DNA of 64,000 nucleotides from SXRF01 sp038043465. GTDB taxonomy: Bacteria > Pseudomonadota > Alphaproteobacteria > Rickettsiales > SXRF01. The position numbers were made by a program, and so were the translations under genes. Location of the stretch: assembly GCA_038043465.1 (NCBI GenBank), contig JBBTBX010000006.1, forward strand, positions 1 through 64,000, read 5' to 3'. This document shows, in pieces, positions 52,416 through 61,911 of this stretch; position 1 is the stretch's first letter, and each line of letters begins with the position of its first letter. The notes under the pieces were generated by a model, which was given only the letters and a program-made list of their open reading frames with translations, had not been told where the DNA came from and made no database searches.

Positions 52416-53021
52416 ATGAGATTTCATAATGCTATCATGGCTGCTGTTGCAGTTCTATTCACCTCCAGTGTGGCTAATTCTGCCGTGGTTGATTACGGCA
52501 GCTCAGTTACCGGTGGCGGGGAAAACATAGGAAGCGTTGGATTGATCCCTTCTGATCAGAGCGGGACTTTCTTTACTACCCCTGGTGCCGGCGTTGGTCT
52601 TATTTCTGGCGTTATTGGCAATAACAGCAAAATAACTTTTTCTTACACTTTTTCTCCTTCTAGCCCATTTAGTATACTTGGTTCGGCTGGTGGCGTGAGC
52701 GGAAGCCCACATTTTGCCTCTGCAAACTCAAACGGTTTTTCTGTTGCAACCGGTGGGGTTTTCGCCACTGCTAACATATCTGGGCTTAATGGCACAACCA
52801 GCATAACCAATACTTCTGGTGGTAATATCGACTTCTCCAGTATATTTGTTGGGCTCCTGCAGTCATTCTCTAATGGCTCTGGTGGCTTTGTCGGGAAAAT
52901 TAATTACAACGTGTCTGCCGTACCACTTCCTGCAGCGGCTCTGATGTTTGGCTCTGCTCTTGCCGCAATGTTTGGTTATTCTCGTCTATCTAGACGAAGA
53001 GAAGGTATTCTACAGTCATAA
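52416..53021 (+). CDS. VPLPA-CTERM exported protein (exosortase substrate)
   Basis: 201 residues. N-terminal signal peptide (AVLFTSSVANSA). A Gly/Ser/Thr/Asn-rich body with no cysteine. C-terminal sorting tail: VPLPAA (169-174), a hydrophobic helix (about 175-188) and an Arg-rich end (SRLSRRR). This is the tripartite VPLPA-CTERM signal. AAGGG stands about 9 bases before ATG. It has its own transcription unit: 153 bp upstream gap and a strong terminator. It should be exported, cut by XrtD and perhaps linked to the exopolysaccharide or outer surface. Confidence 0.92.
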   Translation: MRFHNAIMAAVAVLFTSSVANSAVVDYGSSVTGGGENIGSVGLIPSDQSGTFFTTPGAGVGLISGVIGNNSKITFSYTFSPSSPFSILGSAGGVSGSPHFASANSNGFSVATGGVFATANISGLNGTTSITNTSGGNIDFSSIFVGLLQSFSNGSGGFVGKINYNVSAVPLPAAALMFGSALAAMFGYSRLSRRREGILQS

Positions 53022-53043
53022 TTCTTTATTTGATATTCAATTT

Positions 53044-53075
53044 AAGCCGTTTTGTTAACTCAAAACGGCTTTTTT
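53044..53075 (+). terminator. rho-independent terminator of the VPLPA-CTERM gene
   Basis: AAGCCGTTTT (53044-53053), loop of 8, AAAACGGCTT (53062-53071), then a run of T to 53075. A textbook terminator on the plus strand, and it overlaps the 3' end of the minus-strand Cys-rich gene. Confidence 0.93.
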
Positions 53076-53437
53076 GCTGAATTCAAATCACTGCACTTCT
53101 CTTCGCAAAATTTATATTGCAGGTTATTTTTCAAGCATTCCGGCATGCAGACATAATATGTCGAACTATTTTGCTGCTGGATAGAATTATAATGCTCTTT
53201 TATAGTACTTGGCTTACTTTCCATATCAGAAAATTGATTGTACGGATCTTCTTCTTGTTCCTGATTGGCGGATTGCACTGATGTATCCTGCATCCCATAG
53301 CTGCATTTAGTCATACAAACAGCCGATACTTCTCCGCTTCCTTTGCAGTCACTCAAACATTTATAATCCAGATTCGCCCACGCTGTCGTAGGTATATACA
53401 GGGCAGAAATAACCGTACATAAAGCAAGTTTTTTCAT
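53060..53437 (-). CDS. exported Cys-rich protein with two twin-CX3C modules
   Basis: 125 residues. Signal peptide MKKLALCTVISALYIPTTAWA. The mature part holds two modules of the same spacing: C27-x3-C31-x9-C41-x3-C45 and C97-x3-C101-x9-C111-x3-C115, 70 residues apart, joined by an acidic Gln-rich linker (ANQEQEEDPYNQFSDMES). Twin CX3C pairs usually form disulfide-linked helical hairpins. I do not know the family. The ATG overlaps the stop of the secretion-type ATPase by 4 bp, so the two are made together. Its 3' end runs into the terminator of the converging VPLPA-CTERM gene. Confidence 0.75.
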   Translation of the reverse strand: MKKLALCTVISALYIPTTAWANLDYKCLSDCKGSGEVSAVCMTKCSYGMQDTSVQSANQEQEEDPYNQFSDMESKPSTIKEHYNSIQQQNSSTYYVCMPECLKNNLQYKFCEEKCSDLNSAKKPF

Positions 53438-54336
53438 ACTACAACTTCTTGATCTTTTTTCAGCTCATATAATATTATCATAAGTAACTCATTTTCGGTC
53501 ATATCATCCCTTATAGGACGAAATGCGCTAAGTCCTGAGCTATTACGATCCTGCACAACTTCGGCAACCGTCCGGAAGTTAATACTCTTTTCATCTTCAG
53601 CAAAGGCGTACATCATGGTCTGGTCACACAGCAGATTTATAAGGCGGGGAATTCCGAAAGAGAAATAATGCACTGCAGTACAGGCAAGATCGTCAAATAT
53701 CTCATACGAACTACCAGCCACATTCAAACGGTGACGAATATAACCGAGAGTATCAGAAACACTCAGAGAAGTTAAGTGGTAATGCACCGATATTCTCTGC
53801 ACAAACTGCCGCAGTTCGGGAAGTTTAAGAGTTGCAAGCAATTCCGGCTGCCCCATCAGAACTATTTGTAACAACATATCTCTTTCATTATTTATGTTGG
53901 AAAGCATCCGCAAATCTTCCAACATCTGAATAGTCATATTCTGGGCTTCATCAATTATAAGTAGCGTGCTTCTGCCACGCGCATATTCTTCCAATAAAAA
54001 TTTAACGAACTCTTCGTGCGCCTTAAGCTCATCACTTCCAAAATCATCAAGTTCAAAAGCATTAGCAATCCAACTGCGCAAGCTGCCTATAGTCTGGCTA
54101 GGATTAGAAATAATACCAACAGTAACACTTGGAGCAAGCTTGCCGAGCAAATGCCTTATGATGGTAGTCTTACCAGAGCCGACATCACCACTCACCACCA
54201 TAAAACCGGAATGATTAACGATCCCATATTCCAGCAGACTAATGACGCGGCTGTGGCGTTTGCTGTAAAACATGAAATCTGCATTCGGCAGAAGTGAGAA
54301 CGGCATCTCTTTAAGACCAAAAAATCCTTCGTACAT
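53434..54336 (-). CDS. ExeA/GspA-like AAA ATPase of the exosortase locus
   Basis: 300 residues. Starts MYEGFFGLKEMPFSLLPNADF, as in ExeA-like ATPases. Walker A GDVGSGKTT, Walker B LLIIDEAQNM, sensor and arginine-finger regions follow (IVLMGQPEL, GIPRLINLLCDQ). This subfamily is a regular part of PEP-CTERM/exosortase loci. AAGGAG stands directly against the ATG, an unusually short spacing. It is divergent from the export gene, with 223 bp between. Confidence 0.9.
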   Translation of the reverse strand: MYEGFFGLKEMPFSLLPNADFMFYSKRHSRVISLLEYGIVNHSGFMVVSGDVGSGKTTIIRHLLGKLAPSVTVGIISNPSQTIGSLRSWIANAFELDDFGSDELKAHEEFVKFLLEEYARGRSTLLIIDEAQNMTIQMLEDLRMLSNINNERDMLLQIVLMGQPELLATLKLPELRQFVQRISVHYHLTSLSVSDTLGYIRHRLNVAGSSYEIFDDLACTAVHYFSFGIPRLINLLCDQTMMYAFAEDEKSINFRTVAEVVQDRNSSGLSAFRPIRDDMTENELLMIILYELKKDQEVVV

Positions 54337-54559
54337 CTCCTTATTTTCTCCAAAGAAAGAATATAATGCTTATATAGATTTACGCTATATTAATCTATTT
54401 GTAAGATAAAACACATAACGCATTGATACCAGATAAAATAAGAAGAATTTATTGCTAAAAACGATTTTATTGGCTATAGAGTTTCAATATACAGGATAAA
54501 CGAATTTATGATTATCTCTCTATGATTGAAAGATAAAACCTACCTAAAAGGATGAGCGC

Positions 54560-55141
54560 ATGAAAAAAATTGTGAAGCTGATATTAGCCTTTCCAATTAT
54601 ATTCACCCTCCTGATAAGCTTTGCAAGTGCGGATGACAGCTATACCATCCGCCCTGGAGATATCCTGCAAATTACTGTATGGAAAGAAGAATCTTTGGAT
54701 CGTGAAGTTCTGGTGCTTCCGGATGGAACGGTTACATTTCCTCTTATAGGGTCGTTTCCAGTCAAAGGGATGACCCCCGCCACAGCGGAGAAAGTAATCA
54801 AGAAAAAGCTGGAAAATATCATTCCTGATGCTTCCGTGGCAGTATTAATCAAAGCTCCACTCGGACATTCAGTGAATGTAATAGGTCAGGTGGTAAAATC
54901 GGGTGAAATCATGATGGGTCGCCGTCTCACAGTCATGCAGGCTTTAAGCCAGTCTGGCGGGCTCACCCCTTATGCTGATGAAGATGCAATTATTGTTTTA
55001 CATCGTGGCAAGGATAATAAACAGACTTCAACGCCATTTCCTTATAGTGATTTAGCATCCGGTCGTAACCTTGATAAGGATATTATCCTCCAGCCTGGTG
55101 ATGTTGTAGTAGTTCCAACAGCAAGCCTCTTTAACTGGTAG
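54560..55141 (+). CDS. polysaccharide export protein (Wza-like, exosortase-locus type)
   Basis: 193 residues. Signal peptide, then the poly-export domain (YTIRPGDILQITVWKEESLD, in part) and an SLBB domain (VNVIGQVVKSGEI...QALSQSGGLTPYADED). No lipobox cysteine. The short length is typical of the version in PEP-CTERM/exosortase loci. Takes part in passing the polymer across the periplasm or outer membrane. AAGGATG stands before the start. First gene of a long plus-strand operon. Confidence 0.9.
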   Translation: MKKIVKLILAFPIIFTLLISFASADDSYTIRPGDILQITVWKEESLDREVLVLPDGTVTFPLIGSFPVKGMTPATAEKVIKKKLENIIPDASVAVLIKAPLGHSVNVIGQVVKSGEIMMGRRLTVMQALSQSGGLTPYADEDAIIVLHRGKDNKQTSTPFPYSDLASGRNLDKDIILQPGDVVVVPTASLFNW

Positions 55142-55147
55142 ACGAAC

Positions 55148-56329
55148 ATGAAGAAGGATATTTTTATTAAAATACAATTACTTTTTTCTAGCGTACCCGC
55201 CTTGTTTTTTTATGCAAGCTCGGCTTACGCAGTAGATTTAAGTGACATAGACAGTAAACATCATATTAAAGTAAGGGGTAAGGAAGTTTTTGCCTATGAT
55301 ACCAATCCCTTAAGGTCAACCAATAGTTCCGATACGTTGATTGGCTCTGAAACCACGCTTGGTGTTACTCTGGGTGACATCACCCCCACTCACAAGCTAT
55401 ATCTGGACTCAACACTTAACTATAATCGCTACGATGATTCAGATTTCAATACTACTAATGTCCATGAAGCTCTTGGTCTTTATAAGATGAATCAGCGTTG
55501 GATGGCTGGTGTTGAAGGACGGTTTGATTATGACACCACAAGAACCAGCGAAATAACCTCTTTCGGCGTAACAATCCCAAAGGTGAGGAGTACGACATTC
55601 GCTCTTTCTCCACAAGTCTCCTTTCAACAGAACAGCCTTGATAAATGGTCGCTTAATAGCAATCTGGCAAAGGTTAAATATGATAATGCTGCTTTTGCCG
55701 ATTACTTAGCAGCCTCAGTTAATCCAGCATATGCCCATAATTTTGATCCTAACAATGCCGGTATTATTATGCTGAACTTACAGCATTATGACGCTGATAA
55801 TATTGATAATTCGAGAACCACCAGTATCGGTCCTTCTCTGGGCTGGACATCGGTGATAAATGACAGGCTGAGCACCAAAACGACTGCCGGCGTAGAAAGA
55901 TCGGCTAAAAGTTCAGACATTGGTAACGATACGTCACGAATAAATTATGTTTTCTCTGTTGGTATCAATTTCAAGAGTGAGCACGATCTTGCCAATCTAA
56001 CAGCCTCACGTTCGCAACAGCAATTTGCCAACGGCAGCTCCGCCCTTCTCACTTCAATTGATGCCACCGAAGAGCATACTATAAATGATAGGCTAAAGCT
56101 TAATGCAGCTGCTAATTACAGTTTTACCAACTATCATGATGTGGCAAGCGTCAATCTTGACCGTCAATATAAGGTGTCTGGAGGGGCAACATATAACATA
56201 TTAAATAATCTGGATTTAACATCTAAATATGCGTACATAAACCAGAAGCTTACCAACACATCAGATCCGGTTAAAGAACAAATTTTATTAATCGGTGTGG
56301 AATATCACCCGGATTTTAGTCCGCTGTAA
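55148..56329 (+). CDS. outer-membrane beta-barrel protein
   Basis: 393 residues. Signal peptide ending in SSAYA, then a long series of amphipathic beta strands with alternating residues (HKLYLDSTLNYNRYDDSDF) and a C-terminus ending in VEYHPDFSPL. It is like the BBP2-type barrel protein that sits between export and chain-length genes in exosortase loci. Possibly the outer-membrane outlet of the polymer, since the Wza-like protein is too short to span by itself. 6 bp after the export gene. Confidence 0.82.
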   Translation: MKKDIFIKIQLLFSSVPALFFYASSAYAVDLSDIDSKHHIKVRGKEVFAYDTNPLRSTNSSDTLIGSETTLGVTLGDITPTHKLYLDSTLNYNRYDDSDFNTTNVHEALGLYKMNQRWMAGVEGRFDYDTTRTSEITSFGVTIPKVRSTTFALSPQVSFQQNSLDKWSLNSNLAKVKYDNAAFADYLAASVNPAYAHNFDPNNAGIIMLNLQHYDADNIDNSRTTSIGPSLGWTSVINDRLSTKTTAGVERSAKSSDIGNDTSRINYVFSVGINFKSEHDLANLTASRSQQQFANGSSALLTSIDATEEHTINDRLKLNAAANYSFTNYHDVASVNLDRQYKVSGGATYNILNNLDLTSKYAYINQKLTNTSDPVKEQILLIGVEYHPDFSPL

Positions 56330-56358
56330 TTAAACAAAAATATAGCTAGGGTTTTGAA

Positions 56359-58089
56359 ATGGAAGATATTTCCTTACAAGATATTTTTAGAATATTGTTA
56401 CGATGGAAAAAACGCTTCCTTTTAATGTTTTTTGTGTTGTTTGCTATCACAATATTTATTGCTCTACGCTGGTCAAATTATCGTTCAGTTGCCACAGTAC
56501 AGATTGAGCTTTCTACTATTGCTCAAAATATTGTGAATAATCCAAATGAAAATGCCGTCACTCTAGCGGATCAGCGCATAAACCAGATTCAACAGAGGGT
56601 TACTTCTTTAGAATCGCTGGCACTAATTATCAAAAAATTCAATCTTTATCCGGAAATATCTGAGTCTGTTCCTATCGCTACCCTGACCGAAATTATGCGC
56701 AGAAAGATAAATATGTCGCTCATAAGCGGAACTATCGCCAATCCGGCTGCTGCACAGAAACAAACAGCAGAACAGCTATCTGCAATAGGATTTACTTTGA
56801 GTTTTGATTACAAGAATCCCGAGTTAGCACAACAGGTAACTGATGAGCTGGTAACCCGTTTTCTTGATGAAGATTTGAAAATGCGCCATTCACAGACAAA
56901 AGAAACATCAGAGTTTATCGCAACGCAGATTGAAGCTATAGAAAAAGGCTTTGTCGAACAGGAAAAAGTTATAGCTGAGTTCCGTTCCAAACATGGTGAA
57001 TCCGGTCCTGCCGCCCTCATGTTTAACCAGCAGGCTGCGGCTAATCTTGCAATCAACCTTCAATCCATTGACGCGCAGATTAGCACTAATGAAGGAGTCC
57101 AAGGCAGCTTGCGCGCGCAGTTGGCAACAGTACCTCCCTATTCCCGTATCAGTTCAGATGGACAAGTAATGGGTACACCGGAGACGCAGCTTAAGGCACT
57201 TGAAACAGAATTAGCAACCCTTAAAGGGCAATATGGAAAGCAGCATCCAGATGTAATTAAAATAGGAAGACAAATTGCTGGTCTTAAATCACAAACTTCG
57301 GAAAAATCTTCGGAAATAAGAGGAGAACTGCAAAAACAGATTGATGATACCAATACCAATCTTGGCGCAGCGAAGAAAACGCTTGGTGCAAAGCACCCCG
57401 ATGTGGGCATATTGGAAAAGCGGTTAAAGAAATTGAAAGATGAACTTGCCAAAACTCCTAAGAAGGATACTGCTAAAACTACAATAAAAAATGATGCTGA
57501 TAATCCCGCTTATGTCCAACTAGCAACCCAGTTAATGTCAACGCAGGAGCAATATAAATCATTAGTTACGCAGCGTGATGAACTGATAAATCAGCGCACC
57601 AAATATGAAAGGGCAGTAGCACTTAATCCTAGCATAGAGCAGGAGTTATCGAAACTAACCCGTGATTACCAAAATGCTCAGGAACGCTTCCGCGAGTTAA
57701 AAGAAAAGAAGATGACCGCAGATTTGAATGAGCAGCTTGAACTTAGCAGGAAGGGGCAACGCCTGGTAATAACCAGTCCGCCGGAAGTTCCTGCTGACAC
57801 CCAGCCTAAACGTAAATTATTCATACTCGGCGGATTTATATTATCCGTTTTAGGTGGTCTTGGCTTAGTAATTATTACAGAGTTCATGACTCAAACTATC
57901 TATGGAGCAAAACACCTCACATCTCTGGTTGGGGCAATGCCACTGGCGATAATTCCTCACATATATTCCGAAACAGAAAAAGTTTTACCAGCCCATATTA
58001 AATATATCAGGAAAAATTTTCCTGAAATTTTCAGGTTAATTGCTCTTTGCAAAAAAATTGGTGGCTTTAGAGAATATAAGAAATCTTAG
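56359..58089 (+). CDS. Wzz/GumC-like chain-length determinant
   Basis: 576 residues. N-terminal Wzz segment (ISLQDIFRILLRWKKRF) with a membrane helix, a long periplasmic coiled coil, the GNVR region (LTRDYQNAQERFRELKEKK) and a second helix after PADTQPKRKLFI. No attached kinase domain; the kinase-like partner is the next gene. Sets polymer length in Wzx/Wzy systems. Belongs to the exosortase-locus version of the family. Confidence 0.9.
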   Translation: MEDISLQDIFRILLRWKKRFLLMFFVLFAITIFIALRWSNYRSVATVQIELSTIAQNIVNNPNENAVTLADQRINQIQQRVTSLESLALIIKKFNLYPEISESVPIATLTEIMRRKINMSLISGTIANPAAAQKQTAEQLSAIGFTLSFDYKNPELAQQVTDELVTRFLDEDLKMRHSQTKETSEFIATQIEAIEKGFVEQEKVIAEFRSKHGESGPAALMFNQQAAANLAINLQSIDAQISTNEGVQGSLRAQLATVPPYSRISSDGQVMGTPETQLKALETELATLKGQYGKQHPDVIKIGRQIAGLKSQTSEKSSEIRGELQKQIDDTNTNLGAAKKTLGAKHPDVGILEKRLKKLKDELAKTPKKDTAKTTIKNDADNPAYVQLATQLMSTQEQYKSLVTQRDELINQRTKYERAVALNPSIEQELSKLTRDYQNAQERFRELKEKKMTADLNEQLELSRKGQRLVITSPPEVPADTQPKRKLFILGGFILSVLGGLGLVIITEFMTQTIYGAKHLTSLVGAMPLAIIPHIYSETEKVLPAHIKYIRKNFPEIFRLIALCKKIGGFREYKKS

Positions 58090-58101
58090 GTTGGAGCAGT
58101 T

Positions 58102-58887
58102 ATGGAGAAATTAGAAAAAGCGTTGAACAAGGCAAGATGCCAGCGTATGCATAGTCTCGGCTTAAAAAACAACGAACTATCCTCCATACATAACCCTGCT
58201 TTTACACCAGCCTCAAGTCCCATAGAATTGGGCGAAAGTTTTCTTAAGAAGAATCATATAATTTCTTACCATACCCGCAGCCAAGAGGCAGATGTTTTCA
58301 GAATACTTAGAACCCAGATTCTACAGATAATGAATCAATCCGGCTTTAAAACTCTTGGCATCACCAGCCCCAGATATGGCGATGGCAAAACCACAATCGC
58401 GCTGAATCTTGCTGTAAGCATCGCACAGGATTTAAAGCAGACAGTTTTGCTGGTAGATGTTGATTTACGTAAGCCAAGCGTTGCTGAGTATCTTGGTATT
58501 GTCGAACCACTCGGAATTTCCGATTACTGCCTGCAGAATACCCCTGTTTCGGAATGTATAATCCGCACCTCATTTGAGCGACTCAGCATACTCCCCGCCG
58601 GATATTCCCTAGATGCTTCTTCTGAAGTTCTAGGCTCTCCAAGAATGACTTATCTGGCAGAAGAATTAAAAACCCGCTATTCTGACCGCCTGATAATTTA
58701 CGATATGCCACCGGTCTTAAATCAGGATGACCCCATTGCTTTTTTACCCAATATAGATGCTTTTATTATGGTGATACGTAACGGTGTTACTTTAACCAGC
58801 GATATTAAGAATGCCCTGAATTTACTTTCTGGTGCTAATTTAATCGGTACTGTGCTGAATGATTACGACAAAAGCACAGAATTTTAA
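58102..58887 (+). CDS. CpsD/CapB-like ATPase (tyrosine-autokinase family)
   Basis: 261 residues. Walker A SPRYGDGKTT, Walker A' VLLVDVDLRKP, and Walker B-like IIYDMPPVL. No tyrosine-rich C-terminal cluster (it ends DYDKSTEF with a single Tyr), so autokinase activity is uncertain, as in many exosortase-locus members. Works with the chain-length protein. GGAG stands 6 bases before ATG. Confidence 0.87.
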   Translation: MEKLEKALNKARCQRMHSLGLKNNELSSIHNPAFTPASSPIELGESFLKKNHIISYHTRSQEADVFRILRTQILQIMNQSGFKTLGITSPRYGDGKTTIALNLAVSIAQDLKQTVLLVDVDLRKPSVAEYLGIVEPLGISDYCLQNTPVSECIIRTSFERLSILPAGYSLDASSEVLGSPRMTYLAEELKTRYSDRLIIYDMPPVLNQDDPIAFLPNIDAFIMVIRNGVTLTSDIKNALNLLSGANLIGTVLNDYDKSTEF

Positions 58888-58921
58888 AACCAGAATATTT
58901 TTTGTCAGTTAGGAAAAGTTT

Positions 58922-59680
58922 ATGCACAATAAAACTAAGCGTCTTTCTGTCTTTGAAAGGATAATATTATTTTTTGCTGTGTTTATTTTCTGCAATTCCG
59001 CTCATGCTGAAGATATGCAGTTTTTCTATGGTAATAAGAAGATTGATACAAGGAATTGGTATGTTTCTAATGGCTGGAGCAATGGCGATTATCAATCATG
59101 TGAATGGCGTGAAGATGCCCTGTCTGCAAATGACAAAAACCTCCGCATCACAATTTCAGATGAAAGTGGGAAAATAAGACCTATAGCCTGCGGAGAGATA
59201 AGAACAAAACAACTCTATTCCTATGGCAAATATGAAGCAAGAATAAAAGCCGCAAAAGGAATCGGCGTTAACACCGCCTTTTTCACCTATGCCGGTTATC
59301 CCAGCAAAACTGTACATGATGAGATCGATTTTGAGTTTTTAGGGAAAGAGCCCACAAAAGTGCAGGTTAATTATTGGGTAGATGGCAAACAGAATCCGAA
59401 AATCCTGGATCTTGGTTTTGATTCCTCAGCAGATTTTCACGATTACAGTTTTGTCTGGTCTCCTTCCAAGATAAAATGGTTTATTGATGGCAAACTTGTC
59501 CATGAAACCAAGGATGGTGATGATATGCCAAGCCATCCCCAGAATTTATTTTTCAGCCTTTGGACCAGCTCCAAAGTCATGAAAGATTGGATGGGAGAAT
59601 TTACTTATGAAGCTCCAATCGACGCTCAATTTTCAGCGGTAAAATATACTCCGTATAATGAGTATATAACAAAAAAATAG
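58922..59680 (+). CDS. glycoside hydrolase family 16 endo-glucanase (ExoK-like)
   Basis: 252 residues. Signal peptide ending in NSAHA. GH16 catalytic motif HDEIDFEFLGK, with the two catalytic Glu around the helper Asp. ExoK in Sinorhizobium is a secreted endo-1,3-1,4-beta-glycanase that trims succinoglycan. Neighbours downstream match exoL, exoA, exoM and exoO in the same order. AGGAAA stands before ATG. Confidence 0.9.
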   Translation: MHNKTKRLSVFERIILFFAVFIFCNSAHAEDMQFFYGNKKIDTRNWYVSNGWSNGDYQSCEWREDALSANDKNLRITISDESGKIRPIACGEIRTKQLYSYGKYEARIKAAKGIGVNTAFFTYAGYPSKTVHDEIDFEFLGKEPTKVQVNYWVDGKQNPKILDLGFDSSADFHDYSFVWSPSKIKWFIDGKLVHETKDGDDMPSHPQNLFFSLWTSSKVMKDWMGEFTYEAPIDAQFSAVKYTPYNEYITKK

Positions 59681-59780
59681 CTAGGGTCTGGTTACTCACG
59701 GCACAATATTTGCTGCTATATTTGCTGCTATATTTTCTGTCATCTTTAATCATATAACAACACAAATGGATCAGCCATAA

Positions 59781-60917
59781 ATGACTGCAAAAATTCTGTA
59801 TCTCGTTCATGATTTATATGACCCTGCGGTGAATAAACGTATATTGATGCTTAAAAGCGGTGGCGCAGAAGTAACGGTTGCTGGCTTTAGACGCATGGCT
59901 CAGGAGATTAATAATCTTGCCGGATGTAATACAGTCAATTTTGGACAGACCTATAATACAGGATTCACGCAAAGATTTTTATCGGTAATCCGTGAAATAA
60001 TTCTTATAAAAAAGTATAAGAAAATATTTTCTGATAATGAAATAATAATTGCGCGCAATCTGGAGATGCTGGCAATCGCCGTACGCGGCAGGAATATGTG
60101 CAAAAAAAAGCAAGTGCTTGTATATGAAAGCCTGGATATTCACCGCTTACTACTTAAGAAAAATATCATAGGAAAATTACTGCGCAAACTAGAGGGCTGG
60201 CTCACAAAAGATGCATCCCTTCTTATCACCAGTTCCCCCGCTTTTATCAGCGAATATTTTGAGGCTCTGTCACAAGTAAAACTGCCAATAAAATTAATAG
60301 AAAACAAGGTTTTTCCTTATGACGAGAAAAACAAAGCAGTTATACACCCCGCCAATATCCCGCCACCACCCTGGAAAATAGGCTGGTTTGGAGCTATCAG
60401 ATGCCGTAAAAGCCTTGATGTTCTCAGTGATCTGGTAAGGCTCAGCCAAGGCAATGTTGAAGTTATTATTCGCGGTCGCCCTTCCCTTGACCAGTTTGAT
60501 GATTTTTATAAAACCACCAGCTCTGTTGCCGGAGTTAAATTTCTTGGAGAATATAAAAATCCTGATGATCTTGCAGAAATTTATTCTGAAGTTCATTTTA
60601 CCTGGGCAATAGATATGTTTGAAGAAAATTTAAATTCTTCCTGGTTATTGCCTAACAGATTATACGAGGGTTGCCTGCATGGCTCAGTTCCAATTGCAAT
60701 AGAGCATGTAGAAACAGGTCGCTTCATAAATATGCTTGGAATTGGCGTTTGTATTAAAGAGGCACGTAGTGAAAATTTATTTATTTTCTTTAACACTTTA
60801 ACAGCAGAAAGGTATTGTGATATGAGGAAAAATTTGGTAGAAGTTTCTGGGCATAGGTGGATTCACGATCTCAGATCATGTGAAGATTTAGTTACATACT
60901 TAAGAACACTCAAATAA
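59781..60917 (+). CDS. glycosyltransferase (ExoL-like position)
   Basis: 378 residues, GT-B-like: N-terminal part KILYLVHDLYDPAVNKRI and C-terminal part WKIGWFGAIRCRKSLDVL, then WLLPNRLYEGCLHGSVPIA, the donor-binding region. No signal peptide. By place (between GH16 and an ExoA-like gene) it corresponds to exoL. It adds one sugar to the lipid-linked repeat at the inner membrane. The 100-bp gap before it holds a short TGCTGCTATATTTGC duplication (59710-59732). Confidence 0.8.
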   Translation: MTAKILYLVHDLYDPAVNKRILMLKSGGAEVTVAGFRRMAQEINNLAGCNTVNFGQTYNTGFTQRFLSVIREIILIKKYKKIFSDNEIIIARNLEMLAIAVRGRNMCKKKQVLVYESLDIHRLLLKKNIIGKLLRKLEGWLTKDASLLITSSPAFISEYFEALSQVKLPIKLIENKVFPYDEKNKAVIHPANIPPPPWKIGWFGAIRCRKSLDVLSDLVRLSQGNVEVIIRGRPSLDQFDDFYKTTSSVAGVKFLGEYKNPDDLAEIYSEVHFTWAIDMFEENLNSSWLLPNRLYEGCLHGSVPIAIEHVETGRFINMLGIGVCIKEARSENLFIFFNTLTAERYCDMRKNLVEVSGHRWIHDLRSCEDLVTYLRTLK

Positions 60918-60930
60918 CAAAGGAGGTTTT

Positions 60931-61911
60931 ATGAACACCTTGATAGTTATTCCGTGCCTTAATGAAGAAAAAAATATAGAAAGACTGGTTAGACAGCTTT
61001 CGTACAATAATAAAGAGCAGGGCATAAAGATTATTATAGTTGATGGTGGCAGCACTGATGGTACTAGGGCAGTCATCAGATCCCTTACAGAGAAGCACGG
61101 TAATGTGCTCTATCTGCATAATCCGAAACGTATACAAAGCGCCGGAATCAACCTTGCTGTGGAAAAATTTGGCGAAGGCTGTGAGTTCATCATTCGTGTT
61201 GATGCCCACGCTGAGTATCCGAATGATTATTGCCGTACCCTTATTGATGAAGCACAGAGAACTAAAGCTGATTCTGTGGTGGTTGCCATGGAAACACGCG
61301 GGATTACCAAGTTTCAGAAAAAGGTTGCTGCTGCGTCTAACTCGAAATTAGGAAATGGCGGCTCGGCACACAGATCTTTAGGTGTCAAGGGGCACTGGGT
61401 TGAGCATGGTCACCACGCTCTTATTCGCGTCGAAGCGTTTAAAAAGATAGGCGGTTATGACGAGAATTTCTCGCATAATGAGGATGCCGAGTTTGATGTA
61501 AGGTTACAGAAGATCGGTTTTAAAATATGGCTTACTGATAAAACATCTATCATTTATCATCCGCGGAATTCTGCCACTGCCCTGTTCAGACAATATATAA
61601 ATTATGGTCGTGGCAGGGTGCGTACTTTGCTTAAACATCGTAGATTTCCTCAGCTTCGCCAGATATTACCAGTTGCAGTAGCTCCGGCAGCACTTCTTAC
61701 CATTGCAGCCATACTGCTTTCCTCTACAATGCTTGCTGCTCCTTTATTCCTGTGGGCAACTTTATGTATCAGCTATGGCGTGATGATCGCCATAAAATCA
61801 GACTATATCTCTCTTCTTCCGGTTGGTCTTGTTGCTATGATAATGCACTTGGCATGGTCACTTGGTTTCTGGCATGGGTTGATAAGAGAAACCATACTTA
61901 AAAAAGCATGA
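60931..61911 (+). CDS. family 2 glycosyltransferase (ExoA-like)
   Basis: 326 residues. GT2 domain with VDGGSTDGT, the metal motif RVDAHAEYP and GGYDENFSHNEDAEFD, then three C-terminal hydrophobic helices. Close in build to ExoA, which adds the second sugar of succinoglycan. Preceded by a perfect AAAGGAGG (60919-60926), 4 bases from ATG, the strongest ribosome site in the window. ATG of the next gene overlaps its stop. Confidence 0.88.
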   Translation: MNTLIVIPCLNEEKNIERLVRQLSYNNKEQGIKIIIVDGGSTDGTRAVIRSLTEKHGNVLYLHNPKRIQSAGINLAVEKFGEGCEFIIRVDAHAEYPNDYCRTLIDEAQRTKADSVVVAMETRGITKFQKKVAAASNSKLGNGGSAHRSLGVKGHWVEHGHHALIRVEAFKKIGGYDENFSHNEDAEFDVRLQKIGFKIWLTDKTSIIYHPRNSATALFRQYINYGRGRVRTLLKHRRFPQLRQILPVAVAPAALLTIAAILLSSTMLAAPLFLWATLCISYGVMIAIKSDYISLLPVGLVAMIMHLAWSLGFWHGLIRETILKKA

